From positions 1-64,000 of the forward strand of contig NZ_FNAU01000010.1 of NCBI RefSeq assembly GCF_900102025.1: 64,000 bases of DNA, in the 5' to 3' direction. The translations under genes and the position numbers were made by a program. Of the stretch, positions 1 through 9,287 are shown in pieces. The notes beneath the pieces are model-generated. The model had not been told where the DNA came from. It ran no database searches and worked only from the letters and a program-made list of their open reading frames with translations. Source of the DNA: Actinobaculum suis. GTDB taxonomy: Bacteria > Actinomycetota > Actinomycetes > Actinomycetales > Actinomycetaceae. Within the stretch, counting starts at the first letter, position 1, and the number at the start of each line of letters is the position of its first letter.

Positions 1-2
1 TT

Positions 3-400
3 ATGGATACTCGGTTACATTCATGGCGGCAGTTCTTGGGGTTTACTGGCCAGGGTTATTATGCGTGGCGTTCCCGAAGCGCCCTACGCCAGGCCTACGC
101 CTGGCCAGGGCACAGCAGCGGCAGCGTTTTGATGAGGCGGTAGCAAAAGAGTTTGCAAACTCCCGGCAAACTTATGGGGCACCGCGTCTAGCAATAGCCC
201 TGCGCCGGCGCGGTATTCATGCTGATAAGCAGACCACGCAAACCGTGCTAAAAGCCTTGGATATGACGATTGGGCTACGGGGACAAGCACCACGTAAATT
301 GGTGTTGCACGCGGACCCGGATCCACACGGCTATCGGCGGCCATACACCCGTCGAATACGAATTAATAACCGCGGCACCATTCGTGGAAGCCACTTAGAA
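3..400 (+). pseudogene. Decayed IS3-family transposase (OrfB part)
   Basis: Broken remnant of an IS3-type DDE transposase. Reading from the ATG at 3 gives the typical OrfB opening with GYYAWRSRSA, which then runs into a stop. A second frame, open from 23, carries the HTH_21-like stretch SRQTYGAPRLAIALRRRG. At least one frameshift therefore separates the two pieces. The catalytic DDE core and the C-terminal motif GNCYDNA are absent. The second frame happens to run on without a stop into the Abi gene downstream, so the two should not be read as one fused protein. The missing 5' end lies at or beyond the window edge. Confidence 0.8.
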
Positions 401-425
401 AAACGTCAACAACTCGCGTGCAAGC

Positions 426-517
426 CCAAAGAGAGCTATACTCGAAATAATCGTTCAGCCCGCCTCGACTCCGGTCGGGAGTGGGCTGGATCTCTGTTAG
501 GGCTCGGAGCGGATGTA
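426..517 (+). ncRNA. Structured leader RNA before the Abi gene, candidate abiF-type ncRNA
   Basis: A stem can be drawn from AGCCC at 457-461 to GGGCT at 483-487, with an inner CTC/GAG and GAC/GTC helix closing a TCCG loop. A TATACT box at about 437-442 could be the promoter -10. Rfam describes an abiF RNA motif that lies directly upstream of Abi_2 genes, and AbiF proteins are reported to work with this RNA. Position and structure fit, but I could not run a covariance search. The alternative is an ordinary structured 5' UTR. Confidence 0.35.
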
Positions 518-1465
518 TTGAGTAAGCCGGTAAAGCGGGCGTTAACAATTGCCCAGCACATTGAGTTATTGCGTTCTCGCGGCATGGAAGTAGACGACGC
601 GCTTGCGCACCAATGGTTGAGCTACGTCAGCTACTACCGACTATCGGCCTACTGGTATCCCGCCAGGCGACTTACTTCTCGCGGTGTTCGCGCGGACGCG
701 TTCCTTCCGGGCACGCGTTTTAGTGATGCAGTTGCGTTGTATGAAGCAGACCGAAAACTGCGCTCACTTGTCCATGACGGCATGGAACGAGTCGAGATAG
801 CGATGCGTACCCGCGTAGGTGAAGTCTTGAGCGCCACCGACCCGCTTACATACGTCGATCCGCAACGGTTCCGTCCAACCTTTAACCACCAAAGATGGAT
901 GACAACGCTCGATAAGCGCATTTCGCGGGCTCATCGGAACAATGAAGCGATTAAGCATTACCGGAATTGTTACGGTGGGAACTACCCGTTTTGGGTACTG
1001 GCTGAGGTACTAGACTTCGCGGATATCTCACGCCTGTATGAAGGGTTACCAGCGTCTGACCAGCGCACTATTGCCGAAGAAATGGGCATCGTAATCGATT
1101 TGGGGGCCTTATCGAAGAATCAGCAACGCAAGGCCAAACTTCAATCACCGCTCGTACGGTGGATGGAACAACTCACCATCGTTCGTAACTACTGCGCACA
1201 CCATGCCAGGTTATGGAACAAGTCTTTCGCGCCGGCACCCACCGCAGCGCTACGGACGCAACCACAATTCGCCGCGCTCCCAGAAGGGCAAAGCGAGCAG
1301 GTATTCGGCGTGCTCACCGTCATGTCTAGCCTCATTCGGGTGGCCTCGCCTGGCACAACCTGGCCGGCCAAAGTCACTAGACTCATCCGCCGCGACTTCT
1401 TACCCAATCCGCTTGTCAGCCCGACCAGCTTGGGTATCCCACCCGACTGGAACTATTCCTTTTAA
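518..1465 (+). CDS. Abi_2/AbiF-family abortive infection protein (HEPN RNase)
   Basis: Phage-defence protein of about 315 residues, the usual length for Abi_2/AbiD/AbiF proteins. The opening KPVKRALTIAQHIELLRSRG and the following WLSYVSYYRLSAYW block are the family's hallmark. Near residue 223 is RNYCAHH, matching the HEPN nuclease motif R-X4-H, followed by ARLWN. The TTG at 518 is chosen because GGAGCGG lies about 6 nt upstream and because everything upstream in frame is transposase debris. A structured leader precedes it and the type I restriction operon follows about 490 bp later, so it belongs to a defence island. Expected action, by family, is RNA cleavage in the cytoplasm on infection, held back by the neighbouring RNA. 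Confidence 0.85.
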   Translation: MSKPVKRALTIAQHIELLRSRGMEVDDALAHQWLSYVSYYRLSAYWYPARRLTSRGVRADAFLPGTRFSDAVALYEADRKLRSLVHDGMERVEIAMRTRVGEVLSATDPLTYVDPQRFRPTFNHQRWMTTLDKRISRAHRNNEAIKHYRNCYGGNYPFWVLAEVLDFADISRLYEGLPASDQRTIAEEMGIVIDLGALSKNQQRKAKLQSPLVRWMEQLTIVRNYCAHHARLWNKSFAPAPTAALRTQPQFAALPEGQSEQVFGVLTVMSSLIRVASPGTTWPAKVTRLIRRDFLPNPLVSPTSLGIPPDWNYSF

Positions 1466-1690
1466 ACGCTAATCTTTGGGTAGTGGGCGCATTCGTAGCG
1501 GTCCGCTTCCAAGGACAAACAAGTGGCCCAGTCGGGCGTGGTTGACATGAAGCGGCAGGCGCCCTTAACGGTGAAGCCGGAGTTTTGGCTGTAGTAGATG
1601 ACGATTTCGTCGTGGACGTGCATCACGATCCGATGGCCGGCCGCGGCGGCTTGGAGCATGGCACGGACCAAGAGGCTGCGGGCTGGGAAC
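1462..1690 (-). pseudogene. Fragment of a phage-type family A DNA polymerase (C-terminus)
   Basis: About 75 codons on the minus strand match the C-terminal end of phage-encoded PolA-type polymerases: ARSLLVRAMLQAAAAG, then HRIVMHVHDEIV (motif C with the catalytic HDE), then the closing pattern TPDWATCLSLEADRYEC. An in-frame stop lies just upstream of the ARSLL stretch and no start or polymerase body is present. It is the 3' tail left by a deleted prophage or phage-plasmid. Its stop codon overlaps the end of the convergent Abi gene. The 265 bp between it and hsdM contain no further gene that I can support. Confidence 0.75.
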
Positions 1691-1955
1691 TACGGAACTC
1701 ATCTGAAGTTACGTGGCGGTTGCCATTGCCCACCGCGGAGTCCCGTGCCGCAGCCGCACTTGCCACAACCCCGTTTTACGTAACCGCGCCTGCCACGGAA
1801 ACCGAACGAACTAGCGCACCAGATTCATCGTTCCGCGCCAGAAAAGAAACGTTCTGGAAAAGAATCCTTCGTAGCCGGCCCTTGTAAACACTCCACATCC
1901 CCCGTGGGTTTCGTATCATCACCCAAATCCGCCGCTCATATGTCAAAATGTACAA

Positions 1956-3662
1956 GTGGCTACTTCATCTTCAGCACTCAGCGCAGAACAACGGGCAGAA
2001 CTACACAAGACCATTTGGGGTATCGCGAATGACCTCCGCGGTAGCGTAGATGGCTGGGACTTCAAGTCCTATGTGCTTGGTATGCTCTTCTATCGCTTTA
2101 TCTCTGAAAACCTGACCAATTACCTCAATGCGGGCGAACGAGCGGCTGGGAGCCTAGATTTCAATTACGCGGATATATCTGATGAACAAGCCGAACTCGG
2201 CCGGGCAGAAACCGTGCGAGATAAAGGGTTCTTCATTTTGCCTTCCGAACTTTTCGTCAATGTTCGCGCCCGGGCAGCCACCGACGAGAATCTCAACGAG
2301 ACTTTGCAGCGGGTTTTCGCGAACTTTGAAGGCTCGGCTGTGGGTACTGCTTCAGAAGATGACATCAAGGGCCTATTCGCCGATTTCGACGTCAATTCTG
2401 CCAAGCTCGGCTCAAACGTAGGTCAGCGCAATAAAAAGCTTCGTGACCTCATGAATAAGATCGGGGATCTTCAGTTAGGTTCCGCGCCAACCCATATCAT
2501 CGATGCTTTCGGGGAAGCCTACGAATACCTGATGAAGATGTATGCCTCAAATGCCGGCAAATCCGGGGGCGAGTTCTTCACTCCCCCGGAAGTTTCCGAG
2601 CTCCTCGCCAAACTCACGGTTGTTGGGAAAACCGAGGTAAATAAGGTATACGATCCCGCGTGCGGCTCCGGGGGCCTATTACTTAAGTTCGAAAAGGTGC
2701 TCGGTAAGAATAACGTGCGCAACGGGTTTTACGGCCAGGAAATCAACCTCACCACTTATAACCTGTGCCGTATCAATATGCTCATCCACGACATCAACTA
2801 CAACGATTTTTCGATCGCCTTGGGCGATACGCTTACTGAACCCAAGCACTGGGATGATGAGCCTTTCGAAGCCATAGTTTCGAATCCTCCTTACTCCACG
2901 AAGTGGGATGGCGCGAGCAATCCGGTTCTAATCAACGATCCGCGTTATTCGCCAGCGGGCGTGCTAGCGCCACGATCGCGCGCGGATATGGCTTTCACGA
3001 TGCATATCCTTAACTGGTTGGCGGTTGACGGTACCGCCGCGATTGTCCAGTTCCCGGGGGTGCTCTACCGCGGCGGCGCGGAAGGGAAGATCCGCAAATA
3101 CCTGGTGGATAACAACTACGTCGAGACTGTTATCCAGCTACCGCCAGATCTATTCTTCGGCACTACTATTGCCACCTGCATTATGACGCTCAAGAAGTCG
3201 AAGTCTGACAATAGCGTGCTTTTCATCGACGCCTCTGACCTCTTCACCCGCAGCGGTAACCAGAACATGTTGCGTGAGGAAGATCAGCAGCAAATCCTCG
3301 ATATTTACACGGCACGTGAATCTATCGAGCATCGCGCCGCACTGATTACTAGCGAGGAGATCGCGGAGAATGATTACAACCTCTCGGTCTCTTCTTACGT
3401 GGAACCGGAAGATACTTCGGAGCCGGTAGATATCGTCAAACTCAATTCGGAGATCGAGCAGATCGTGGCCCGCCAGCAACAGTTGCGCGAGCAGATCGAC
3501 GCGATCGTGCGCGATCTGGAAGGTACCGGCGAACCTTCCGTTCCGGTTTCCGGTGCTTCCGATCTCACCTTCCCCGACGACGCCGCCGCTTCCGTCCGCG
3601 TCCACTTCGAAGACGATGCTTCTGTTCCGGCAGCCGCTTCCACTAAGGAGCAGGAATCCTAA
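1956..3662 (+). CDS. hsdM: Type I restriction-modification DNA methyltransferase HsdM
   Basis: N6-adenine methyltransferase subunit, 568 residues. It methylates the host site as M2S and joins HsdR for restriction. The N-terminal HsdM_N region (about 10-165) precedes the methylase domain. SAM motif I is DPACGSGG at about 233-240 and catalytic motif IV is NPPY at about 310-313. The GTG at 1956 is the first codon that restores the HsdM N-terminus; no strong Shine-Dalgarno is visible. The stop and the hsdS ATG share one base (TAATG), so translation is coupled. The last 70 residues are acidic and low in complexity. Confidence 0.97.
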   Translation: MATSSSALSAEQRAELHKTIWGIANDLRGSVDGWDFKSYVLGMLFYRFISENLTNYLNAGERAAGSLDFNYADISDEQAELGRAETVRDKGFFILPSELFVNVRARAATDENLNETLQRVFANFEGSAVGTASEDDIKGLFADFDVNSAKLGSNVGQRNKKLRDLMNKIGDLQLGSAPTHIIDAFGEAYEYLMKMYASNAGKSGGEFFTPPEVSELLAKLTVVGKTEVNKVYDPACGSGGLLLKFEKVLGKNNVRNGFYGQEINLTTYNLCRINMLIHDINYNDFSIALGDTLTEPKHWDDEPFEAIVSNPPYSTKWDGASNPVLINDPRYSPAGVLAPRSRADMAFTMHILNWLAVDGTAAIVQFPGVLYRGGAEGKIRKYLVDNNYVETVIQLPPDLFFGTTIATCIMTLKKSKSDNSVLFIDASDLFTRSGNQNMLREEDQQQILDIYTARESIEHRAALITSEEIAENDYNLSVSSYVEPEDTSEPVDIVKLNSEIEQIVARQQQLREQIDAIVRDLEGTGEPSVPVSGASDLTFPDDAAASVRVHFEDDASVPAAASTKEQES

Positions 3663-4798
3663 TGAACCACATCGAAAAACTCCTCCACGAGCTGTGCCCG
3701 AATGGAGTTCGATACGAGCGTCTTGGTAAGCTCATTGAGAAGCATGTTGGTGGCGGCACTCCCTCGAAGTCAAATCACGAATTTTGGGGAGGCAGTATTC
3801 CTTGGGCCTCTGTCAAAGACATGACTGGTAATGTCCTCTATCTAAACAATACGATTGATAGAATCACAGACCTAGGCCTGCAAGAATCCACTTCGAACTT
3901 GATTCCCGAGGGAAATGTAGTGGTAGCTACGCGAATTGCACCTGGCAAGATGCTTATTAATACTATCGATGTGGCCATCAATCAGGACCTTAGAGCTTTA
4001 TATCTTAAGCCAACTTTGCTTCCAAAATTTTTAGTCCATCTGTCCCCAACTTTAAAATTCGAGGCTAGCGGTACAACTGTAAAAGGAATACCAATCAAAA
4101 AGTTGCTGGACATACGAATTCCCGTTCCACCGATCAAGATTCAACATGCCATAGTTGACATTCTGGACAAATTCATGGAGCTGGAAGCGGAGCTGGAAGC
4201 GGAGCTGGAAGCGCGCCGCGTGCAATACGAGTATTACCGCGACGCGCTTCTAACCTTCCCAACCAATTACCCTCATGTGCGGTTGGATGAGATTCTAAAG
4301 ATCCGAAATGGCCGACCTTACAAACATTTAGGTTCTGGTGAGGTTCCCGTTTATGGCTCGGGCGGTGTCATGACTCATGTAAACAAACCCCTAGCAACGG
4401 GCCCTAGCGTATTAATACCCAGAAAGGGTTCCTTATCGAATATCTACTATTTGGACGGACCATTTTGGACAGTAGACACAATTTTCTATACCGACATAAA
4501 TACTAGCGCTATCTTTCCTAAGTATCTATACCACCTGCTACTCAGCATGAATCTCGAGCGCCTAAACGAAGCCGCTGGGGTTCCTAGCCTTACCCAGAAA
4601 GCACTAAATCGGCTGAAAATCCCCTTACCGTCTTTGACTAGACAAATCCAGATAGCGAGCATTCTAGACAAATTCGACGCCCTGGTTAATGACATCTCTT
4701 CTGGTTTGCCAGCGGAGATTGCGGCTAGGCGGAAACAATATGAGTATTACCGGGATAGGTTACTAACTTTTAGGGAAATTGAGGGCGGGCATGAATGA
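3662..4798 (+). CDS. hsdS: Type I restriction specificity subunit HsdS
   Basis: DNA-recognition subunit of 378 residues. It contains two target recognition domains (about 1-165 and 200-345), each followed by a conserved helical spacer. The central spacer reads VQYEYYRDALLTF and the terminal one KQYEYYRDRLLTF, the internal duplication typical of HsdS. The central spacer is preceded by three identical LEAE-type units encoded by perfect 12-bp repeats. The recognition domains are richer in A+T than hsdM and hsdR, as expected for exchanged specificity modules. Its 3' end overlaps hsdR by 8 nt. The target sequence cannot be predicted by eye. Confidence 0.95.
   Translation: MNHIEKLLHELCPNGVRYERLGKLIEKHVGGGTPSKSNHEFWGGSIPWASVKDMTGNVLYLNNTIDRITDLGLQESTSNLIPEGNVVVATRIAPGKMLINTIDVAINQDLRALYLKPTLLPKFLVHLSPTLKFEASGTTVKGIPIKKLLDIRIPVPPIKIQHAIVDILDKFMELEAELEAELEARRVQYEYYRDALLTFPTNYPHVRLDEILKIRNGRPYKHLGSGEVPVYGSGGVMTHVNKPLATGPSVLIPRKGSLSNIYYLDGPFWTVDTIFYTDINTSAIFPKYLYHLLLSMNLERLNEAAGVPSLTQKALNRLKIPLPSLTRQIQIASILDKFDALVNDISSGLPAEIAARRKQYEYYRDRLLTFREIEGGHE
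4178..4213 (+). repeat. Three perfect 12-bp tandem repeats inside hsdS
   Basis: GAGCTGGAAGCG occurs three times without a mismatch at 4178-4189, 4190-4201 and 4202-4213, encoding ELEA three times between the two recognition domains. In the known EcoR124I and EcoR124II (EcoR124/3) systems, two versus three copies of a 12-bp unit (peptide TAEL) change the spacer of the recognised bipartite site by one base. Confidence 0.95.
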
Positions 4799-7700
4799 TC
4801 TCGGTTCGGATAGTCGGTATTCGCTCGTCGCGGCGGGTGGGCAGTCGACCGTCGTCGCCCGGTATGAACCCGGAGAACAGCGCGCGGAAGATTACCAGAG
4901 TGAAGCGCAACTGGAACGCGCTTTCATCAGGCAGCTCGAAAAGCAAGCTTACGAATACCTCACTATCAACAGTGAGGCAGACCTAGTTGCCAATTTGCGC
5001 ACGCAACTCGAAAAGCTCAACCAGATCAGCTTTACCGATAGCGAATGGGAACGCTTCTTTGCGGAAGTGCTTGCCAACCCGAATGAAGGGATCGTCGAAA
5101 AGACGGCGAAACTCCAAGATGGTGGCCATATTCAGGTCCTCTACCGGGATGATGGCAGCACCAAGAATATTCGTATTCTAGACAAGAAGAATATTCACAA
5201 TAACCGGCTCCAAGTGCTCAACCAGTATGAAAACGAAGCCGGTAAGCACGAGAATCGCTATGACGTAACAATCCTCGTCAACGGCCTGCCCCTGGTCCAT
5301 GTAGAGCTCAAACGGCGCGGTGCCGATATCCGGGAAGCCTTCAACCAGATCGATCGTTACCAACGTGATTCCTTCTGGGCTGGCAGCGGTCTGTACGAAT
5401 ACATTCAGATCTTCGTGATCTCCAACGGAACGCTCACCAAGTACTATTCCAACACCACGCGCGAAGCTTCTATCAAAGAAAAAACCGGAAAAGGCGGCCG
5501 CCGGAAAACTTCCAATAGTTATGCCTTTACCATCTGGTGGGCAGACGGCGAAAACAAAGTGATTGCCGACCTCATGGACTTTTCTCGCACCTTCTTTGCC
5601 AAGCACACTATCCTTAGCATCCTCACTCGTTACTGCGTGTTCGACGTCGATAAAAACCTCATGGTCATGCGGCCTTACCAGATTGTGGCTACCGAGAGGA
5701 TCTTGAACAGAATCGTTGTTTCCTCCAATAGCCGCACCTGGGGAACCCTCAGCGCTGGGGGCTATATCTGGCACACCACCGGTTCGGGAAAAACTCTTAC
5801 GTCTTTCAAAACCGCGCAACTAGCCACGGAACTAGAAGGCATAGACAAAGTGCTTTTCGTGGTAGATCGCAAAGACCTCGACTACCAGACGATGCGTGAA
5901 TACAACCGCTTCGAAGCCGGAGCGGCAAACGGCAATACTTCCACCGCGATTCTCACCAAACAGCTGGAAGATTCCACTTCGAAAATCATCGTCACCACGA
6001 TACAAAAGCTTTCCAATTTCGTGAAACGCAATCCTAAGCATCCAGCCTTCGGGAAACACATAGTTATTATTTTCGACGAATGCCACCGTTCCCAATTCGG
6101 GGAAATGCATATCGCAATCCGCCGCGCCTTCAAAAAGTATCACCTGTTCGGATTCACAGGTACCCCGATCTTTGCGCAAAACGCGGCCGCTGGGAAAAAA
6201 TTTAACCTGCGCACCACCGCGCAGGCCTTCGGCGATAAGCTCCACACTTACACGATCGTGGACGCGATCACGGACAAAAACGTGCTGCCCTTCCGAATCG
6301 ACTACGTTGATACGATCGCCACTAATCCCGAAAGCAAAGACACCCAGGTAGCCGGAATCGAAACGGAAACAGCGCTCCTCAATCCGCTTCGCATCCGCGG
6401 CATCGTTACCTATATCCGGGAGCATTTCGACCAGAAAACCCGCCGCACGCAAAGCTACATGTATAAGGGGCAACGCAAACGCGGTTTCAATTCGATCCTG
6501 GCCACCGCTTCTATTTCCGCGGCGAAGGCCTACTACGAAGAATTCAAGGCCCAGCAAGACGCCGCCGGGCTCACCCCGGATCAAAAGCTCAAGATCGCGA
6601 TCATTTATTCATACAATCCCAATGAGGCCGATCCGAGCGGGATAATCACCGACGAATCTTTGGAAACCTCCGGGCTGGATGTAGATTCCAGAGAATTCCT
6701 GGATGCGGCGATAAGAGACTACAACCAGCTCTTCGTTACTAACTTTAGTACTGAGGGAGATTCCTTCGAAAACTACTACAAGGACGTTTCGGAGCGGATG
6801 AAGAACCAGGAACTTGACCTGTTGATCGTGGTAAATATGTTCCTCACCGGTTTTGATGCCAAAACGCTCAACACCCTGTGGGTGGATAAGAACCTACGCC
6901 AGCACGGGCTCATCCAAGCTTTCAGCCGTACCAACCGAATCCTCAACTCGGTGAAAACCTTCGGGAACATCGTCTCCTTCCGCAACCTGGAAGACGCCAC
7001 AAACGATGCCCTCACCCTATTTGGTAACAAAGACGCCGGTGGCATCGTACTGCTCAAGCCCTACCAGGATTACTTCAACGAATACACCAAGAAGATCGCG
7101 CAACTAAAAGACGAGTTTCCACTCGGCAAAGCCATTATTGGCGAAGAAGCGCAAAAGGAGTTCGTGGGCCTGTGGGGATCGATCCTGCGGCTGGTCAATA
7201 TTCTTGACTGCTTCGACGAGTTTGCGGATGAAAACATGCTTCCCGCGCGGGACATGCAAGACTACCAGGCCGTATATTTGGAGCTTTATCGCGAGTTTCG
7301 GGAACTTAGCCAGGCTGATAAAGAGTCAATTGCAAACGACGTCGTGTTCGAAATCGAACTGGTCCGGCAGGTAGAAGTAAATGTGGACTACATTCTCATG
7401 CTCGTTCAAAAGCACATAGAAGAGCACGGGAACCTGCACGATAAAGAAATTCGCGCCGATGTAACCCGCGCGATTAACGCCTCCCCCACGCTCCGCAACA
7501 AGAAGGACCTCATCGAAGAATTCTTGGATCGGATCAACGTGGGCGCAGACCTTTCCGACGATTGGGTGGCCTACGTACAGCGGCGCCGCGCCGAAGAATT
7601 TAATGCCCTGGTGCAGCAGGAGAATCTCAAACCTGCAGAAACTCATCAGCTCATTGCTCGGGCCTTCCGTGATGGTACCGATATTCCGCTATATGGCACG

Positions 7701-7838
7701 GCGGTATCGGAGATCTTGCCACCGGTCTCCCGTTTCTCGAAGGAAGACGCGCTAGCGAGCAAGCGACAACGCGTAACCGAGCTACTGCAAGCCTTCTTGG
7801 AACGTTTCCGCGGGCTGGGAGCTACGGACGTCTTCTAG
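4791..7838 (+). CDS. hsdR: Type I restriction endonuclease subunit HsdR
   Basis: ATP-driven translocase and nuclease subunit, about 1015 residues. The N-terminal PD-(D/E)xK nuclease shows HVELKRRG near residue 170. The helicase core has Walker A HTTGSGKT near 327, the DEAD-type box DECHRSQ near 429 and FGFTGTP after it. A C-terminal HsdR helical region follows. The ATG at 4791 with GAGGG upstream is preferred over the in-frame TTG at 4779. It overlaps hsdS by 8 nt, so the three subunits form one operon. All catalytic motifs are intact and the system looks functional. Confidence 0.97.
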   Translation: MNDLGSDSRYSLVAAGGQSTVVARYEPGEQRAEDYQSEAQLERAFIRQLEKQAYEYLTINSEADLVANLRTQLEKLNQISFTDSEWERFFAEVLANPNEGIVEKTAKLQDGGHIQVLYRDDGSTKNIRILDKKNIHNNRLQVLNQYENEAGKHENRYDVTILVNGLPLVHVELKRRGADIREAFNQIDRYQRDSFWAGSGLYEYIQIFVISNGTLTKYYSNTTREASIKEKTGKGGRRKTSNSYAFTIWWADGENKVIADLMDFSRTFFAKHTILSILTRYCVFDVDKNLMVMRPYQIVATERILNRIVVSSNSRTWGTLSAGGYIWHTTGSGKTLTSFKTAQLATELEGIDKVLFVVDRKDLDYQTMREYNRFEAGAANGNTSTAILTKQLEDSTSKIIVTTIQKLSNFVKRNPKHPAFGKHIVIIFDECHRSQFGEMHIAIRRAFKKYHLFGFTGTPIFAQNAAAGKKFNLRTTAQAFGDKLHTYTIVDAITDKNVLPFRIDYVDTIATNPESKDTQVAGIETETALLNPLRIRGIVTYIREHFDQKTRRTQSYMYKGQRKRGFNSILATASISAAKAYYEEFKAQQDAAGLTPDQKLKIAIIYSYNPNEADPSGIITDESLETSGLDVDSREFLDAAIRDYNQLFVTNFSTEGDSFENYYKDVSERMKNQELDLLIVVNMFLTGFDAKTLNTLWVDKNLRQHGLIQAFSRTNRILNSVKTFGNIVSFRNLEDATNDALTLFGNKDAGGIVLLKPYQDYFNEYTKKIAQLKDEFPLGKAIIGEEAQKEFVGLWGSILRLVNILDCFDEFADENMLPARDMQDYQAVYLELYREFRELSQADKESIANDVVFEIELVRQVEVNVDYILMLVQKHIEEHGNLHDKEIRADVTRAINASPTLRNKKDLIEEFLDRINVGADLSDDWVAYVQRRRAEEFNALVQQENLKPAETHQLIARAFRDGTDIPLYGTAVSEILPPVSRFSKEDALASKRQRVTELLQAFLERFRGLGATDVF

Positions 7839-8173
7839 CGGTACTTCCTCCCGTTGAGGTTGTGAACGCTTAGGCCCGAGCCCCGGAAAGTGGACATGGT
7901 GGTGGTGTTTATGCTGCAAGGTCGAGTGTAGTTGGCGCGTGTTTTTCGAAGGTGTCTGGGCCCGGTAATTGCACCAGGTGCGAGTTGTGCCACTGTATAC
8001 CTGTTGCTCGCGCTGGACCCGTACGTGGCTACCGCACCCCTCTTTCAACTCCGCGGAATGAATCTTACGGAACATGGCAGAAGACTACCTTTCCCCGTTC
8101 CCCGGCAAAGCGCCGGGCTAGCCCATGTCCACCAACAAAGGGGCCAGGTCCCGAAATGTCGCAGACCAATTAG
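7839..8173. other. Intergenic stretch without a supported gene
   Basis: 335 bp between hsdR and the convergent membrane-protein gene. Short open frames exist on both strands but none has a recognisable domain, a convincing ribosome site or normal composition. Given the IS and phage debris on either side, the stretch may be a decayed mobile element, but I found no motif to prove it. Confidence 0.5.
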
Positions 8174-8647
8174 TTACCTCTTGCAAATCAGAGTTTCCAG
8201 GACTAGCGCTGCGAGAGGAACCGCGAAAAGTATGGAAACGGCAAGGGGCACCGGCGGCATTTGATAGTTGTCTGGAAGGATGAACTTGCTGACGGTTGGT
8301 GAATACAACATTACGCCTAAGCTAGCGCTGGAAAATGCGGAAAAGATGGATAGGTCGTATATCTTAATAAACAACCCAAGGAACGCGAAGAAGAGGAGGG
8401 CAAGGAGTATAAAGGCTATTATTGAGGCAGTTACTACCCCGCTTTTGAGTGACAGTCCGACCAATATCGTGAATGAGCTCTTTTTGAGCAAAGCTGTCAG
8501 AAGTTCGCCTCCTTCGCTCACTCTAGTCACGAAATAAAACAATATGACGGCCATGAGCTGGGACGACCCGATAAGTACGAAATATTTGAGAAAAGTAGCA
8601 GCGGTCAGCGAAGGTATATCGCGGTGTATCAAATCGCGTTCGTTCAT
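8174..8647 (-). CDS. Hypothetical four-helix membrane protein
   Basis: Protein of 157 residues that I do not recognise. After a polar N-terminus (MNERDLIHRD) there are about four hydrophobic segments, near residues 22-42, 55-75, 80-102 and 130-152, with a short loop NYQMPPVP before the last. The start is well supported by GGAGGTAGG placed 3 nt before the ATG. The gene is visibly richer in A+T than the housekeeping genes and stands alone between hsdR and an IS30 remnant, suggesting acquired DNA. A role in the defence island is possible by position only. Confidence 0.6.
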   Translation of the reverse strand: MNERDLIHRDIPSLTAATFLKYFVLIGSSQLMAVILFYFVTRVSEGGELLTALLKKSSFTILVGLSLKSGVVTASIIAFILLALLFFAFLGLFIKIYDLSIFSAFSSASLGVMLYSPTVSKFILPDNYQMPPVPLAVSILFAVPLAALVLETLICKR

Positions 8648-8659
8648 TTCCTACCTCCA

Positions 8660-9050
8660 TGCTGAAAACAAGTGTACTGACAATCGTTGGGGGACAGAAA
8701 TCTTCTGGCGCAAGGCGGCACTAACCGGGACGGTCGCCGCGTGCGGGCTGGGGCGAAACTGGGCCCGTTGTATGAGAAGCTCGCTGCGGGACGACCCGCC
8801 AAGCGGCTCACCGCGCTGCCGGACTAGGTCGGTTCCCTTGGGGAAATATTGACGTAGTAGGCCATTGGTGTTTTCGTTAGTGCCACGTTGCCATGGTGAG
8901 TGTGGGGCGCAAAAAAATAGGCGTCCATTTTCAGGACGCTGGCTATTTTCTTGTGTAATGCCATTTCAGGGCCTTGATCCCAGGTGAGCGTATTACGCAG
9001 CAGTGCGGGCGTGGTTTTCTGCGGGCACGGCCGGTGTGTAGAGCGCGTGT
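8660..9050 (-). pseudogene. Frameshifted IS30-family transposase remnant
   Basis: Minus-strand translation gives [20 protein letters not shown], the conserved core of IS30 transposases. After a run of seven T bases (A7 at 8911-8917 on the plus strand) the frame shifts to [20 protein letters not shown] and YFPKGTDL, the family's catalytic C-terminal block with the DDE glutamate (NEN). One base too many in the homopolymer explains the shift. Downstream the C-terminus is scrambled and the N-terminal helix-turn-helix is missing. The element is inactive. Confidence 0.85.
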
Positions 9051-9287
9051 GACTTAGAGTTTGAGGGGTGCAGCCAAGAGTGACCGCGCTTTTGCGGATG
9101 GCGTAGACGCGGAAACGGTGGCTCGGTGTACGACTCGCTGGGGCTTCTCGTTTTATGATACTGCTCCCAAATGCATTGTTAACAAGGAATGCCTAAGTCT
9201 AGAATCGATCTTGTCTCTAAGAGGAGGCCGCAGCTCAGGTTCCCCAGTTGCGCAACCCGCCATCAAAGATGATGGCATGACAAAGGA

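Noticed and set aside
23-1465. One continuous 480-codon frame covering the transposase remnant and the Abi gene
   Set aside because: The first third is frameshifted IS3 sequence; Abi_2 similarity begins at about 521 with its own ribosome site, so the joined frame is accidental.
5832-6584. A 250-codon minus-strand frame inside hsdR
   Set aside because: Antisense of the helicase domain, with the aromatic-rich composition of a shadow frame.
7782-8075. A 97-codon minus-strand frame overlapping the hsdR end
   Set aside because: His/Gln-rich low-quality frame without similarity; overlaps a certain gene.
9061-9287. Possible small gene before the secreted protein
   Set aside because: No ribosome site, no domain and continuous with IS30 debris; treated as spacer.
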